Origin: Solenopsis invicta | Taxonomy: Eukaryota > Arthropoda > Insecta > Hymenoptera > Formicidae | Assembly: GCF_016802725.1 (NCBI RefSeq) | Contig: NC_052664.1 | Coordinates: 28,785,275 to 28,849,274, forward strand | Direction of reading: 5' to 3' | DNA length: 64,000 nt | Shown: positions 52,601 through 58,504 of the stretch, piece after piece | Layout of the letters: every line of letters begins with the position of its first letter | Numbering within the stretch: the first letter of the stretch is position 1 | Made by a program: the position numbers and the translations under genes | The notes under the pieces: generated by a model | The model's database searches: none | What the model was told of the DNA's origin: nothing | What the model saw: only the letters and a program-made list of their open reading frames with translations

Positions 52601-55592
52601 CGGTTGCCAAGCAACGAATACATTATCAAGATCGGCCGTTGTATGCGTGCTATAACGGGATAATTTTGGCTATCTAGCATGCTTAATGCATTACTCTGCC
52701 ATTTAGTTAATAACTGAACTAAAGCAACGCAACGGGGCAAACGAGCCGCGTGCAATTTCCTCCGAAAATACGCGGGCACATCCGGTTCGCAAACTTCAAA
52801 CGCGATGCGTAAATCCGCCGGCAAATATAATAAGCCGACAATCCGTCGGCGAAGTTAGCAGTGCCGGCTGATTACGTTTCTGGCCCGTGTAATTTACAAA
52901 TTAATTGTGTCAGTCATCGCAAAACACGCATGCGTCAAGCAATTTGCCTCGTCTGTGCTCGCGGGAAGAGTTCGCGTACACATGCATGCGAGCGAACTCG
53001 CGAACTCTCTCTCTCTCTCTCTCTCTTTAGTCGTGCATCCACCGAGCGAATTTCTGCTTAAGTTAATCGCCCGGTTGAGCCGGCTTGAAAAATTCAGACG
53101 CGAGTATCCGCAGTCATTGTATTTCCTACGGCAATCGCGCTTCGTTACGAATACGCGGCGGCACTTAAATCCTCCCCCGATGATGATCGAATCGCAGCTC
53201 AAATTGCAGCCGCGCGACGGCGTCGCGGATTAATTAATCCTTGGAGTACAATTGTCATACATTAATTTTTTCCTTTGACGTACCTCGGCAAACTAATATC
53301 GAGCTGTCGGCGGTGAACTCTTTAGCGAATTACAGACGTAAGACGCTTAACGGGAAAGTTTTTTCATTTCAATGAAAACAATCTCCCGTAATACGCCAGT
53401 AGTTCTCCAGAAGAGAGGTTCAACACGGTGAAAGTGGATTAAACATCTATAGGATATCCATTTTCATCGCGTTATCGTTATCGTTCTCATCTTATTTGGA
53501 CTATTTAATAAATTTATGACAAATTAATTTTGTTAAACGTTTCTCCGTGGCAAGCGTTATAATAAAAAGAGTCTTTAAAAAGGATTGGGTACGTTTAAGT
53601 CAAGAGAATAATGTACCGTATAAATTTTAATTCAAATATTGTTATAAAACAGAACCGACGTAGAGAAATGATAACATGCTTTTGTAATTAAAAGAATATC
53701 ATGAAATGCATTTCAAAGGGAGAATTTTTGAGATTTTTTTTTTAAATTATACAAAACGTCAAAATTTGTATAATAAATCGTCGCGGAGAGGCGATATGCA
53801 AAATTTTATAAAAATATTGTATTATACGGCAGAAAAATTTTTACAAATATGAAAATAAATTCTGCATGCATATCGAATGATTTAAAACTATCGAATTATT
53901 GTAATCGAAGACGTTATTTATACATATAAAATAAATATTATAATAATGGACGCAGCAACAATATAGTTGAAACGCAACATTTACAAAGTTCGCAGTAGCA
54001 TCGTTAACAGCGGCTTAAAATTTTCTTTATATAAAATTGCACACGCAATGTGTCACACGTGAGTGGCACGTGTGATTAGACCGTCTAATTAGACCGTCTG
54101 TAAATATGACTTGATAGTAGTGCTAATAACAATGATTATATTGCCACATTGCCAGAATCGTTTACGTCGTTCGTTTGATCGACGAGCACATTAGCGGCCA
54201 ATTAACATATCTCTGAGATGCAATTCACTCTGATTTAATGAACGTCGAAGGGTCCTAACTAGAACATCGAGCGATTTTCCTGCAGTTCTCTGATATGTCA
54301 CTTTCGTGGCGCGGAATGTAAATTATGCCTGTCTTTCTGTTTGAGAGGCATTTCCATTTGCGCGAATTAAGTCCAACGTGGAACAAACGGAAGAAGTTCG
54401 TTTTCTCAGCTGACTCGAGTATATCCCGCGCATAATCAGAGCCTCGCGTCTCAAGAAATGGATAAATCTTATTCCACAATAATTACCGCTTGCAATTATC
54501 TTGCCAGAAATATTATTTGTGCCATTCTTCAGGCATTAAATTGTTTATCATAAAATAATTTTGTCGTAATAACTTTATAGTTCAAACGGCAAAGAATATT
54601 TCCATGCTTCGTTAAATAAATTAGTTTATACAGGATATTTACATAACATATATTTACAAATTTGAGAGTAATACGTAACTAATTTTATCGAAAGTAAGTT
54701 TCGAGGAAGCTATTTCCATTTATATCTAGTTATTTGTTACACAATTTAACAAATTTGGCAGCATGAGGGAATAGTATCGTAAAATTGTATACTACAGTTT
54801 GCACACGTAATAAACGAAAAAAAAAAAATGAAGTTTTGTCATTCACAATTATCATAATTATACGAATGTCGTAATATCTCTCATGTTCCTATGTATAAAG
54901 TCTTTCATATATTATACATGTACATGTCATGCGTGATGTTATCATTCTACATACCATGCACTGTTCTACACATCATTGCGATGTTAAATATGAGCGGGAG
55001 AATTACGGTGTGAGATATCTAAATCAGTGGTAAGCGCATTGTACATATAAATGCGTGCTATAAAAGTTGACAAAAAGTGAACGTAGCTTTTATTTAATAA
55101 AAAACTGGGATCGGCTTTTGTCAGCAAAAATATCGAATGCTTTTTGTTACAAATCGAAACAATGGACATTTTTTCTTTACGTGGGTTAAAAAAAAATCAA
55201 CAGGATATTAATAGACTTTTGAAATAACCGATGCAATAAAAGTATGTAGAAATGGGAAACTTAAATCCTTTATGCAAATTTCACCAAAAGTTAGATATCA
55301 AAATATGGAATCTGCAAATAACTTACAGCGTCAAACGCTGTTGTAATAATAATGAGCACGCGACTTGGCGGTTTTGTATTCGAAAAGCGGGAACGATATT
55401 GCACGCGATCAACATAAGAAGGAGAGGGAGAAAGGTAGAGAAATGGAAGAAGAATTTACCTGTATATCGGTGCATCTGCCTCTTCCTTATACCAAATAAC
55501 TAGGTGCAGCTTGTCCCCTGAGAGCGGTGGTTTCACGTCGCATGGTAGCTGAGCAATTCCGCCTGCCACTGCTTCCGCATCTGTCATTGTCA
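3375..55592 (-). CDS. Sidestep-family Ig/FN3 transmembrane receptor (5' end missing), 14 coding exons
   Basis: Neuronal cell-surface protein of the Sidestep family, whose members bind Beaten path Ig proteins to guide motor axons and match synaptic partners (family knowledge). Joining exons 55460-55592, 46920-47128, 44202-44318, 42804-43007, 42034-42185, 41232-41376, 38373-38503, 36118-36277, 21294-21587, 18534-18866, 12806-13147, 4983-5264, 4209-4303 and 3375-3671 gives 963 residues with every codon in frame and GT-AG at every intron. Order: Ig1 (1-114), Ig2 (115-221), Ig3 (222-320), Ig4 (321-417), Ig5 (418-515), FN3 (516-626), second FN3-like domain (627-740), TM (about 752-774), tail (775-963). 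Five Ig domains plus FN3 plus TM is the normal family plan; the second FN3-like domain is extra. The signal peptide exon was not found and probably lies past 64 kb. The exact paralogue (side or side-II to side-VIII) is not decided here. Confidence 0.93.
3672..4208 (-). other. Intron m-n
   Basis: 537 bp, AT-rich, donor GTAAGT and acceptor TTTAG. No further feature seen. Confidence 0.85.
4209..4303 (-). CDS. Coding exon m: cytoplasmic tail
   Basis: Acceptor TATTGTAG before 4303, donor GTAAGT after 4209; phase 1 in, phase 0 out, 95 nt. Encodes ENSYAELCKSASPRYVLQQQ then RPEVNTFAPTNN. YAEL is a YxxL-type tyrosine motif. The exon is small, but its frame, splice sites and fit with exons l and n leave little doubt. 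Confidence 0.85.
4304..4982 (-). other. Intron l-m
   Basis: 679 bp, AT-rich, donor GTAGGC and acceptor TGTAG. No further feature seen. Confidence 0.85.
4983..5264 (-). CDS. Coding exon l: transmembrane segment and start of cytoplasmic tail
   Basis: Acceptor TTTGCAG before 5264, donor GTAGGC after 4983; phase 1 at both ends, 282 nt. A second AG at 5253-5254 would give an exon 12 nt shorter, also in frame. Encodes LTPVMLSLSGPLLGAVVG and a long Ala/Leu/Val/Ile run (about residues 752-774), stopped by KLRYRPR, which sets N-out topology. The tail then is acidic and Ser-rich (EDSHDDGG, TLPLSTDSIESFEKNPDIIP). Confidence 0.93.
5265..12805 (-). other. Intron k-l (7.5 kb)
   Basis: Contains a (GA)n tract at 5420-5480 close to the acceptor of exon l, TG-rich sequence near 6975-7010, a C-rich tract near 7190, AT-rich sequence at about 8.0-9.4 kb with a twice-repeated TGTGAGTTGACT near 9124-9148, and more GC-rich stretches at about 9.5-10.4 and 11.4-11.9 kb. 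No coding exon recognised on either strand. Confidence 0.7.
5420..5480. repeat. (GA)n microsatellite
   Basis: About 30 uninterrupted AG/GA units. In the transcript of the minus-strand gene this is a long CU tract about 155 nt upstream of the transmembrane exon's acceptor. Confidence 0.98.
12806..13147 (-). CDS. Coding exon k: second, diverged FN3-like domain
   Basis: Acceptor GGTAGCAG before 13147, donor GTAGGG after 12806; phase 1 at both ends, 342 nt. Encodes PPSPENCTIREESRTTVRV, SCAESEYVDANTAIYVLQVF, DADTRHLLASASSLTP, LEVTNLPADRSHSG and HFVQEGNTNKEHQRYP. It parallels exon j (NCT/NCS, then V-x-C-x-E, L/MQV, P-x-x-x-V-x-NL-P), so I read it as a diverged duplicate lying between FN3 and the TM segment. 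Open reading, codon use and splice sites support an exon; obligatory inclusion is not shown, since exons j and l also join in frame without it. Confidence 0.78.
13148..18533 (-). other. Intron j-k (5.4 kb)
   Basis: GC-rich stretch at about 14.75-15.2 kb (possible conserved non-coding block), strongly AT-rich at about 15.2-16.2 kb, mixed elsewhere. The open frames around 14.0-14.6 kb lack family resemblance. No TIR element recognised. Confidence 0.7.
18534..18866 (-). CDS. Coding exon j: FN3 domain with polyglycine insert
   Basis: Acceptor CCAACAG before 18866, donor GTGAGT after 18534; phase 1 at both ends, 333 nt. Encodes RPDTPHNCSLLNQTTDSIYV, then ECIEGFDGGLPQKFTMQV, a run of eight glycines, VPVFSVSNLDPGSNYEVSIY and STNAKGRSE. 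This is the family FN3 domain with its Cys pair (NCS, ECIEG) and the LxPG and NxxGxS turns. The run of eight GGC codons falls where relatives have an ordinary loop and is an obvious repeat expansion. Confidence 0.95.
18706..18729. repeat. (GCC)8 trinucleotide repeat inside the FN3 exon
   Basis: Eight GCC units on the plus strand, read as eight GGC glycine codons on the coding strand (residues 561-568). Confidence 0.98.
18867..21293 (-). other. Intron i-j (2.4 kb)
   Basis: Mixed composition. Contains a GACGC-unit tandem tract near 21092-21118. No other feature recognised. Confidence 0.75.
21294..21587 (-). CDS. Coding exon i: complete Ig5
   Basis: Acceptor TTTTCAG before 21587, donor GTAAGT after 21294; phase 1 at both ends, 294 nt. 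Unlike Ig1 to Ig4, this domain is a single exon. Encodes VPVCQPGQTKVFGVARQE, RIPCELEANPPEVSFTWKF, ELDYGTLLCWGSNDQG and EPCVYHIVPAG. Besides the usual Cys pair there is a second pair (PVC and EPC), as expected for the membrane-proximal Sidestep Ig. NNT is a sequon. Confidence 0.95.
24935..25020. repeat. Hairpin with 20-bp perfect arms
   Basis: ACAGTGGAATTACTGTTGTA (24935-24954) is exactly complementary to 25001-25020. The 46-nt interior also pairs imperfectly (AAATTA/TAATTT and ATTGTA/TACAAT). The shape fits a small MITE, an siRNA-type hairpin or a miRNA precursor; nothing in the sequence alone separates these. Confidence 0.85.
25575..25622. repeat. (AT)n followed by (ATGT)n microsatellite
   Basis: An AT dinucleotide run grading into four ATGT units. 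Confidence 0.95.
25780..27350. promoter_or_regulatory. GC/CpG-rich intronic block, possible enhancer
   Basis: CpG-rich island in an AT-rich intron, with simple repeats (CCG/TCG at about 26660-26700, CTG near 27030). ATTAATT followed by GGCGTTAATG occurs twice, at about 26246-26268 and 26462-26478. Its open frames show no family match. Regulatory role is inferred from composition and motif repetition only. Confidence 0.35.
27349..27725. mobile_element. Fold-back (MITE-like) element
   Basis: ACACACAGTTGGAAAATTTG near the left end matches, in inverted form, a run ending CACTGTGTATTTATA at the right end; the similarity continues inward (GTTAAA). The AT-rich interior is non-coding. Ends resemble the other TATACAC-type elements here. 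Confidence 0.5.
27805..27845. repeat. Tandem 20-mer, two copies (period 21)
   Basis: TTTTCATAAAGTTTAATACA at 27805-27824 and again at 27826-27845; the second copy runs into the hairpin that follows. Confidence 0.9.
27837..27913. repeat. Perfect 37-bp hairpin with a 3-nt loop
   Basis: Arms 27837-27873 and 27877-27913 are exact reverse complements around CAT. A stem this long without one mismatch implies recent origin or ongoing correction. Confidence 0.95.
30742..30937. repeat. Duplicated about 190-bp module, copy 1
   Basis: Clearly similar to 33501-33693 in the same orientation. Shared landmarks: ACTTTTAAAATA, TTTTGAATGCA, TGTTACAG, CATCGAGTCGGT(A/G)AGTCA and AAATATCCT-AGGA. Confidence 0.85.
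30933..31186. mobile_element. Fold-back (MITE-like) element
   Basis: The left arm with GGTAATAGCTATTAAATG and TTGAATGAAATAAAT is mirrored by the right arm with ATTATTTCATTCAACATTTG and GTAGCTATTAC. Pairing continues inward for most of about 250 bp. It abuts module copy 1. Confidence 0.7.
31190..32960. mobile_element. Possible retroelement relic, interrupted by a MITE
   Basis: A stretch of more balanced composition within AT-rich intron, with TATAAAG at 31250 and a 28S-rRNA-like 19-mer at 31893-31911. A TTAA-flanked MITE (32280-32682) is inserted in it. No reverse transcriptase frame, primer site or terminal repeats seen. It could instead be ordinary intron sequence of higher GC. Confidence 0.3.
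32280..32682. mobile_element. piggyBac-type MITE, 403 bp, TTAA target site
   Basis: Flanked by TTAA at 32276-32279 and 32683-32686. Terminal inverted repeats (T/C)CCTTTCGTGCC. TTAA duplication with CCC-like ends is the hallmark of piggyBac-superfamily elements. An internal inverted repeat pairs 32503-32527 with 32543-32567 (two mismatches). No coding capacity. Confidence 0.8.
33075..33503. mobile_element. Fold-back (MITE-like) element, CCCAGAGAAAA ends
   Basis: TATACACACCCAGAGAAAA at the left end is mirrored by TTTTCTCTGGGTGTATAA at the right. AT-rich, non-coding interior. Abuts module copy 2. Confidence 0.7.
33501..33693. repeat. Duplicated about 190-bp module, copy 2
   Basis: Second copy of the module at 30742-30937, at roughly three-quarters identity by eye. 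Its palindromes differ from copy 1 by paired changes: TCCTACATAGGA for TCCTGCGCAGGA, and TGTACA for TGCGCA. Confidence 0.85.
33893..33916. repeat. (GA)n microsatellite
   Basis: Short run of AG units. Confidence 0.9.
34433..34515. mobile_element. Partial copy of the TTAA/CCC MITE
   Basis: TTAA (34429-34432) then CCCTCTTGTGCCTGACTG, followed by ATAATTAGCATCTAA and GGTTCGTTGATTATGG. This matches about 85 bp of the right terminus of the element at 32280-32682 in opposite orientation. No other terminus found nearby, so the copy looks truncated. Confidence 0.7.
35425..35845. mobile_element. Fold-back element with a nested inner inverted repeat
   Basis: Outer ends ATACTGAGAAAAAAA and its mirror TTTTTTCTCAGTGTAT; inner arms CAACTTAATAAAATTTC and GAATTTCATCAAGTT. 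A further inverted pair, AGGGTTACTGCACCAG near 35522 and CTGGTGCAACCTAACCCT near 35749, suggests one element inside another or one long fold-back. Confidence 0.6.
36118..36277 (-). CDS. Coding exon h: second half of Ig4
   Basis: Acceptor TTCGCAG before 36277, donor GTGAGT after 36118; phase 0 in, phase 1 out, 160 nt. Encodes GNPLYHNTATGTIISNQSLV, then SRAGIYTCIGNNQEGDGESN with the closing Cys, ending LNLDIK. RHN|GNPLYHN joins without a gap. NQS is a sequon. The following intron of 14.5 kb is the largest in the gene. Confidence 0.93.
36278..38372 (-). other. Intron g-h (2.1 kb)
   Basis: AT-rich with a GC-richer patch near 36640-36850. Contains the tandem 25-mer at 37841-37890. No exon recognised. 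Confidence 0.75.
37841..37890. repeat. Tandem 25-bp repeat, two copies
   Basis: GCTTATTAATTAATTTTTAA plus AGCTC, then GCTTATTAATTGATTTTTAA plus AGAAC. Few differences between units. Confidence 0.9.
38373..38503 (-). CDS. Coding exon g: first half of Ig4
   Basis: Acceptor TTTTCAG before 38503, donor GTGAGT after 38373; phase 1 in, phase 0 out. Encodes EPVVTLELGSNLNSSAIREG, then DVYFECNIKSNPWVYKVSW and RHN. The Cys-to-Trp stretch CNIKSNPWVYKVSW is the most recognisable Sidestep signature in the gene. NSS is a sequon. Confidence 0.95.
38504..41231 (-). other. Intron f-g (2.7 kb)
   Basis: Contains the MITE copy at 38741-38990, a GC-rich block at about 39080-39900 and AT-rich sequence at 39950-40850. 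The long minus-strand open frame through 39012-39491 shows no domain or splice-site support and is not called. Confidence 0.75.
38741..38990. mobile_element. MITE copy sharing its interior with 47317-47600
   Basis: Same strand and order as the element at 47317-47600: ATGAGCAA, CATTCTAG-AGCTAGTTT, TCTAACAAAATTACTTCC, AGACCT, TAAAACCGTTCTCT. Left end AAAGAACGCGATT mirrors right end AAAACCGTTCTCT. Confidence 0.75.
41232..41376 (-). CDS. Coding exon f: second half of Ig3
   Basis: Acceptor CCAACAG before 41376, donor GTGAGT after 41232; phase 0 in, phase 1 out, 145 nt. Encodes TSPDGNVTTSILTFVPS, then EDAGKFLYCRASVP with the closing Cys, ending GWKLDIL. NVT is a sequon. The acceptor lacks a good polypyrimidine tract, so the start could shift slightly, but RET|TSPDGN fits the family. 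Confidence 0.87.
41377..42033 (-). other. Intron e-f (657 bp)
   Basis: AT-rich with a (TC)n tract at about 41702-41729 and a partly palindromic stretch near 41490-41565 built around GATATTGG/CCAATATT. No exon. Confidence 0.85.
42034..42185 (-). CDS. Coding exon e: first half of Ig3
   Basis: Acceptor TTTTACAG before 42185; donor GTACGA after 42034, a weaker donor than the others. Encodes VKPLWVRI, then LSAGKTYEIGCEVVGARP and TIIWSKGN, supplying the first Cys and the Trp of Ig3. Leaves in phase 0, so the next codon begins with exon f. Confidence 0.9.
42186..42803 (-). other. Intron d-e (618 bp)
   Basis: AT-rich, donor GTGAGT and acceptor TTTTACAG. No further feature seen. Confidence 0.85.
42804..43007 (-). 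CDS. Coding exon d: second half of Ig2
   Basis: Acceptor TTCTTCAG before 43007, donor GTGAGT after 42804; phase 1 at both ends, 204 nt. Begins GRPQPRVTWWQG with the core Trp, then RVRNVLQLEKLGREHLRA and FLTCQATNNN with the second Ig2 Cys, ending SVSLDMN. It follows directly from GG at the end of exon c. Confidence 0.93.
43008..44201 (-). other. Intron c-d (1.2 kb)
   Basis: AT-rich, many A/T homopolymer runs. No further feature seen. Confidence 0.85.
44202..44318 (-). CDS. Coding exon c: first half of Ig2
   Basis: Acceptor TTACAG before 44318, donor GTAAGT after 44202; phase 1 at both ends, 117 nt. Encodes PPEQLSILDEDGR, then LGPYSEGASLNITCVAAG. The GPY-EG turn and the Cys in NITC mark the start of the second Sidestep Ig domain; NIT is also a glycosylation sequon. 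Confidence 0.92.
44319..46919 (-). other. Intron b-c (2.6 kb)
   Basis: Contains the fold-back element at 45683-46029. A somewhat GC-richer stretch at 45170-45620 carries CCATTAAGGG twice. No exon recognised. Confidence 0.75.
45683..46029. mobile_element. Fold-back (MITE-like) element, TATACACAGAAAGAG ends
   Basis: Left end ATACACAGAAAGAGCACTTT is mirrored by right end AAAATCGTTCTTTCTGTCAT. Inner AATAAATATTTATT occurs near both sides. Ends resemble those of 47317-47600. Confidence 0.7.
46920..47128 (-). CDS. Coding exon b: second half of Ig1
   Basis: Acceptor TTGTTGTAG before 47128, donor GTGAGT after 46920. The split codon AG+C makes Ser, giving PIYSYDARSRDG, a conserved family junction. 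It continues through the charged strand to ESDAAVYRCRVDF, whose Cys closes the Ig1 disulphide, and ends KVNLTVI with an N-glycosylation sequon (NLT). Length 209 nt, phase 2 in, phase 1 out. Confidence 0.93.
47317..47600. mobile_element. MITE copy, AAAAGAACGG ends
   Basis: Left CACAAAAAGAACGGCTTTGC is mirrored by right TAAAACCGTTCTCTTCC. Similar to 38741-38990 throughout. Carries an internal hairpin at about 47517-47562 (ACCGAAGACCTGTATCTA against TAGATAAATACAGGTTTTCG). Confidence 0.75.
49750..49765. promoter_or_regulatory. Palindromic paired E-box
   Basis: GCACCTGCTCAGGTGC, two CACCTG cores in inverted arrangement. CACCTG/CAGGTG is bound by Snail-type and E-protein bHLH factors in insects. 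It sits in a GC-rich intronic patch; function inferred from motif only. Confidence 0.3.
52200..52260. repeat. GAG/GGA purine-rich low-complexity tract
   Basis: Imperfect GAG trinucleotide run, nearly all purine on the plus strand. Predicted peptides through it are repeat artefacts. Confidence 0.9.
54053..54075. promoter_or_regulatory. CACGTG inverted repeat
   Basis: TCACACGTG, 5-nt loop, CACGTGTGA: perfect 9-bp arms each carrying an ACACGTG/CACGTGT E-box. Directly followed by ATTAGACCGTCT repeated twice. Function is inference. Confidence 0.3.
55460..55592 (-). CDS. Coding exon a: first half of Ig1
   Basis: Acceptor TTACAG before 55592, donor GTAAAT after 55460; enters with 2 nt of a split codon and leaves with 2 nt. 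Encodes TMTDAEAVAGG, then QLPCDV with the first Ig1 cysteine, and VIWYKEEADAPIY with the core tryptophan. This is the family's N-terminal Ig signature just after the signal peptide. It is the most 5' coding exon I can support; its start is a splice junction, not an initiator, so at least one further exon is needed. Confidence 0.9.
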
Positions 55593-55755
55593 CTGTAATG
55601 ACAAAGTCGGGTCGAGAGTCAGACCAAGATCATATAACCGGAAAAACGTGGTCGGAATACACGCGGGCTTCGCAGAGCGCGACTAATCTGCCCCGTATTA
55701 ATGGCTCGATTCGCGCCCGGTGATTTCACTCCCGCACGACGGGGTTTAATCCGCG

Positions 55756-55782
55756 ACGACGACAACGACGACGGCGACGGCA

Positions 55783-55812
<30 letters not shown>
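55756..55812. repeat. GAC/GGC trinucleotide-hexanucleotide repeat
   Basis: Run of GAC and GGC units with a few AAC interruptions, within about 165 bp upstream of exon a. Confidence 0.95.
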
Positions 55813-55813
<1 letters not shown>

Positions 55814-58455
55814 TGTCGCGTCCTCGAGTTCACGAGATCACTCGTGCGCGATTTCCTTCTAAGCCGCGGATCTTCTCGAAAGGTTTCTCCGATATTTTTC
55901 CCGACTGTATTCTCTGCTCGCGATTCACAAGGGAGCATCCCGAGAGTGAACATTTCTTTTCACTTCAAATCGGCATATATCTGTAGAACGTGCAAAAATA
56001 TAAGATACATATTTCCTTGTTTCGCTGATAAACGGTTTAAAAAGACAAAACATTCCTTCCAAGTTTCTTCAAGTTTACTGCCTGAACAATTCTTTATTTC
56101 ACAATAAAATATAAACTTTACCATTTGTCACGTTGAAACGTGCTTTCAACAAAAGTGATCTAATTTTTATTCGTATAAATAAATTGATAAAAAGCGTTTT
56201 AAGTGAAAAACTTCTAGGAATCTTCATATACGTTAACCTGTATTTTGTACAGACGACTCATGTGGAAGAAAAAGAAAAGGAAAATGTAATAACATTACTG
56301 CCTGCTATGTCGATTTTTATTTTGTCAGACGCTTATTTTTGCTTGTCTTATGAAAAATGTAATTATTGCAAAATTCAACGTTATAAAAATACCGCTATTG
56401 TCTGATAGAGAAAATACTTTCTAGTTTGTATTTATTATATATTTACAAAGTTTTATTTCTAGTTTTTATTGTTAAAATATTGTTAGCTTGAAATAACATT
56501 AAAAAAAATTTTTTTAAATAGTGTTAGCTTAGTTAAGTATTCTTTGAAATGAATATATTTCTATCGTAAATATCAAAATAAAGTAAATATAAAAGTATAA
56601 AGTAAATATAAAAATGCATTTGAAAAATTCTTAATTATGTGAGTGAATTTTTATTCAGAGTAGTGCTGATGTAAAAATATGAGCGTAATATGAGTAACAT
56701 TCCAGAGTTAATTTTGAAGGTACGTGTGTGGAATGCTATCAGCAGAAGATACAAATTTGACAGTCAACGTGTCTCTATTTAACCGTAACATATTGACGAT
56801 CATGCTGTGGTCGTTGAACAAAAGACTATATAACTTCCGCCAGCTATAATAGCATCGATTATAATAACAATGGGACAATAATTTCTACGGAAATGCAGAT
56901 CGTGCTCGAGGACTGAGAAAGATAATGTAATTAAGATCATTAATCAAATGTAATTATACCAATTAATCATGATATTTTAACAGCCAAGTTGGCTCAAGAT
57001 GTGATCTGAATGTATAATTTTAGTCAATAATTAAATTCAAACAGAAAACGGATACCGTGCTCGATGTTACAGCAGATTCGCCTTTTAGTAACCTAGTTGT
57101 ATGGTATCTCACGATATTTTGTTTCAATTGTTAAAGCATTGTCATGTCGTTGTACAATATTTTATAAACTTTTAGTGTTTTACATATCGTATATATATAT
57201 AAGGTGTCCGATAATAATCACATCTGTCGTGGGCAGGTAGAAGTTAAATAAAAAAAGTTTTTATCCGTTTTGCAAATTCCAATAATTATTGAAAAATTAA
57301 TTAATAAAGATTCCGCAAATCTCTCTCTCTCTCAGTGTACGTCCGGGCGATTCAACGATAAGAGACAACCAAGTTTTTGCACGCATTCAGAACAAGATGT
57401 TTGGAGGTGTGTTCTACGAACGACATAATTAGTTATTCTCTTACCTAGCCAATGCTGTTGCATTTTTGGATTAACATTTTTAGATTAACGTTTTACGTTT
57501 TGATTTCTTAAAGTGTATGCATCTCCTGCGTTCTGAACAATCTTAATTTTTAAACAGATCAACTTCAAAACGTTCTGCTATTTTGCGTACATAGGACGAT
57601 TATCGCTGCATTTCCGCCGAAAATGCTTAATGATCCGGATGTTCAGTAGAGCGGGTGCTCAGTACCTTTTGAATAGTGACCCTGGCATCTGGTTATAATT
57701 AATGCACGATCAATTAATTTCGTCCCTTGTTTTACGCCGTCAACGACAAATTTACCGGATCATCGTCGTGTGGCCGGCGAATTTACGCGTTTTATAGTAC
57801 GCCCGTAAAGCCGAGTGCACGCGAATCTATTTGGTGCTTCCGTAATTGGTAGCCGATATGACGCGAACGAAATCGCAGCGATAATTGGAGCTCACGAGTC
57901 TCGTTGGGCGAGTATAATCACGTGTTCGAATATATTATGGTCATGACAGAGTTTCTTCCTAAAATGGAACGCGTGCGGGCGAAGTTTAATACCCATGTTT
58001 TCGTTACGTATTCAGCGCTAAATGTTGCCACCCTTTCTGTTTTTGAGCTTTATTTATCGAACATGGAGAACGCATTAAACGCACATATCGGAATGAGTAT
58101 AAAATGAGCGCCACAACGGACGGCTGCTAATGCGCGGTGCATTCGGGTCACGCTTTTATTCCTTTTTTTCTAACCTTGCATCAAATTACACTCTTTACTA
58201 TTCGTGATGCTTTATTATAGAGTAAGAGAGTAAAAGAAAAATTTTATAAGTTTATCCTTTTGTTATTAGATTTCAATGCGTTCAGTTATGATATATTAAA
58301 ATTTGCTAGATATAATATAAATTATAAATTAGAAAGATGAACTCCATTTTTACAGAAAAGGAGAAAAAAAATTGACAAATTTATATGCGAGATTGAAAAC
58401 TAATAAACTATTCCAGTTTTTGCTCTTAAAATATTCAGTCTGCGTGCCAAGCAAA

Positions 58456-58457
<2 letters not shown>

Positions 58458-58500
<43 letters not shown>
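58458..58500. repeat. (CT)n microsatellite
   Basis: About 20 CT units. Confidence 0.95.

Positions 58501-58504
<4 letters not shown>

Larger units (their letters stand above)
47129..55459 (-). other. Intron a-b (8.3 kb)
   Basis: Contains the MITE at 47317-47600, GC-richer blocks at about 47.75-48.15, 49.7-50.0, 51.5-53.25 kb, simple repeats at 51880-51910, 52215-52260 and 53008-53030, and a CACGTG palindrome at 54053-54075. No exon recognised on either strand. Confidence 0.7.
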
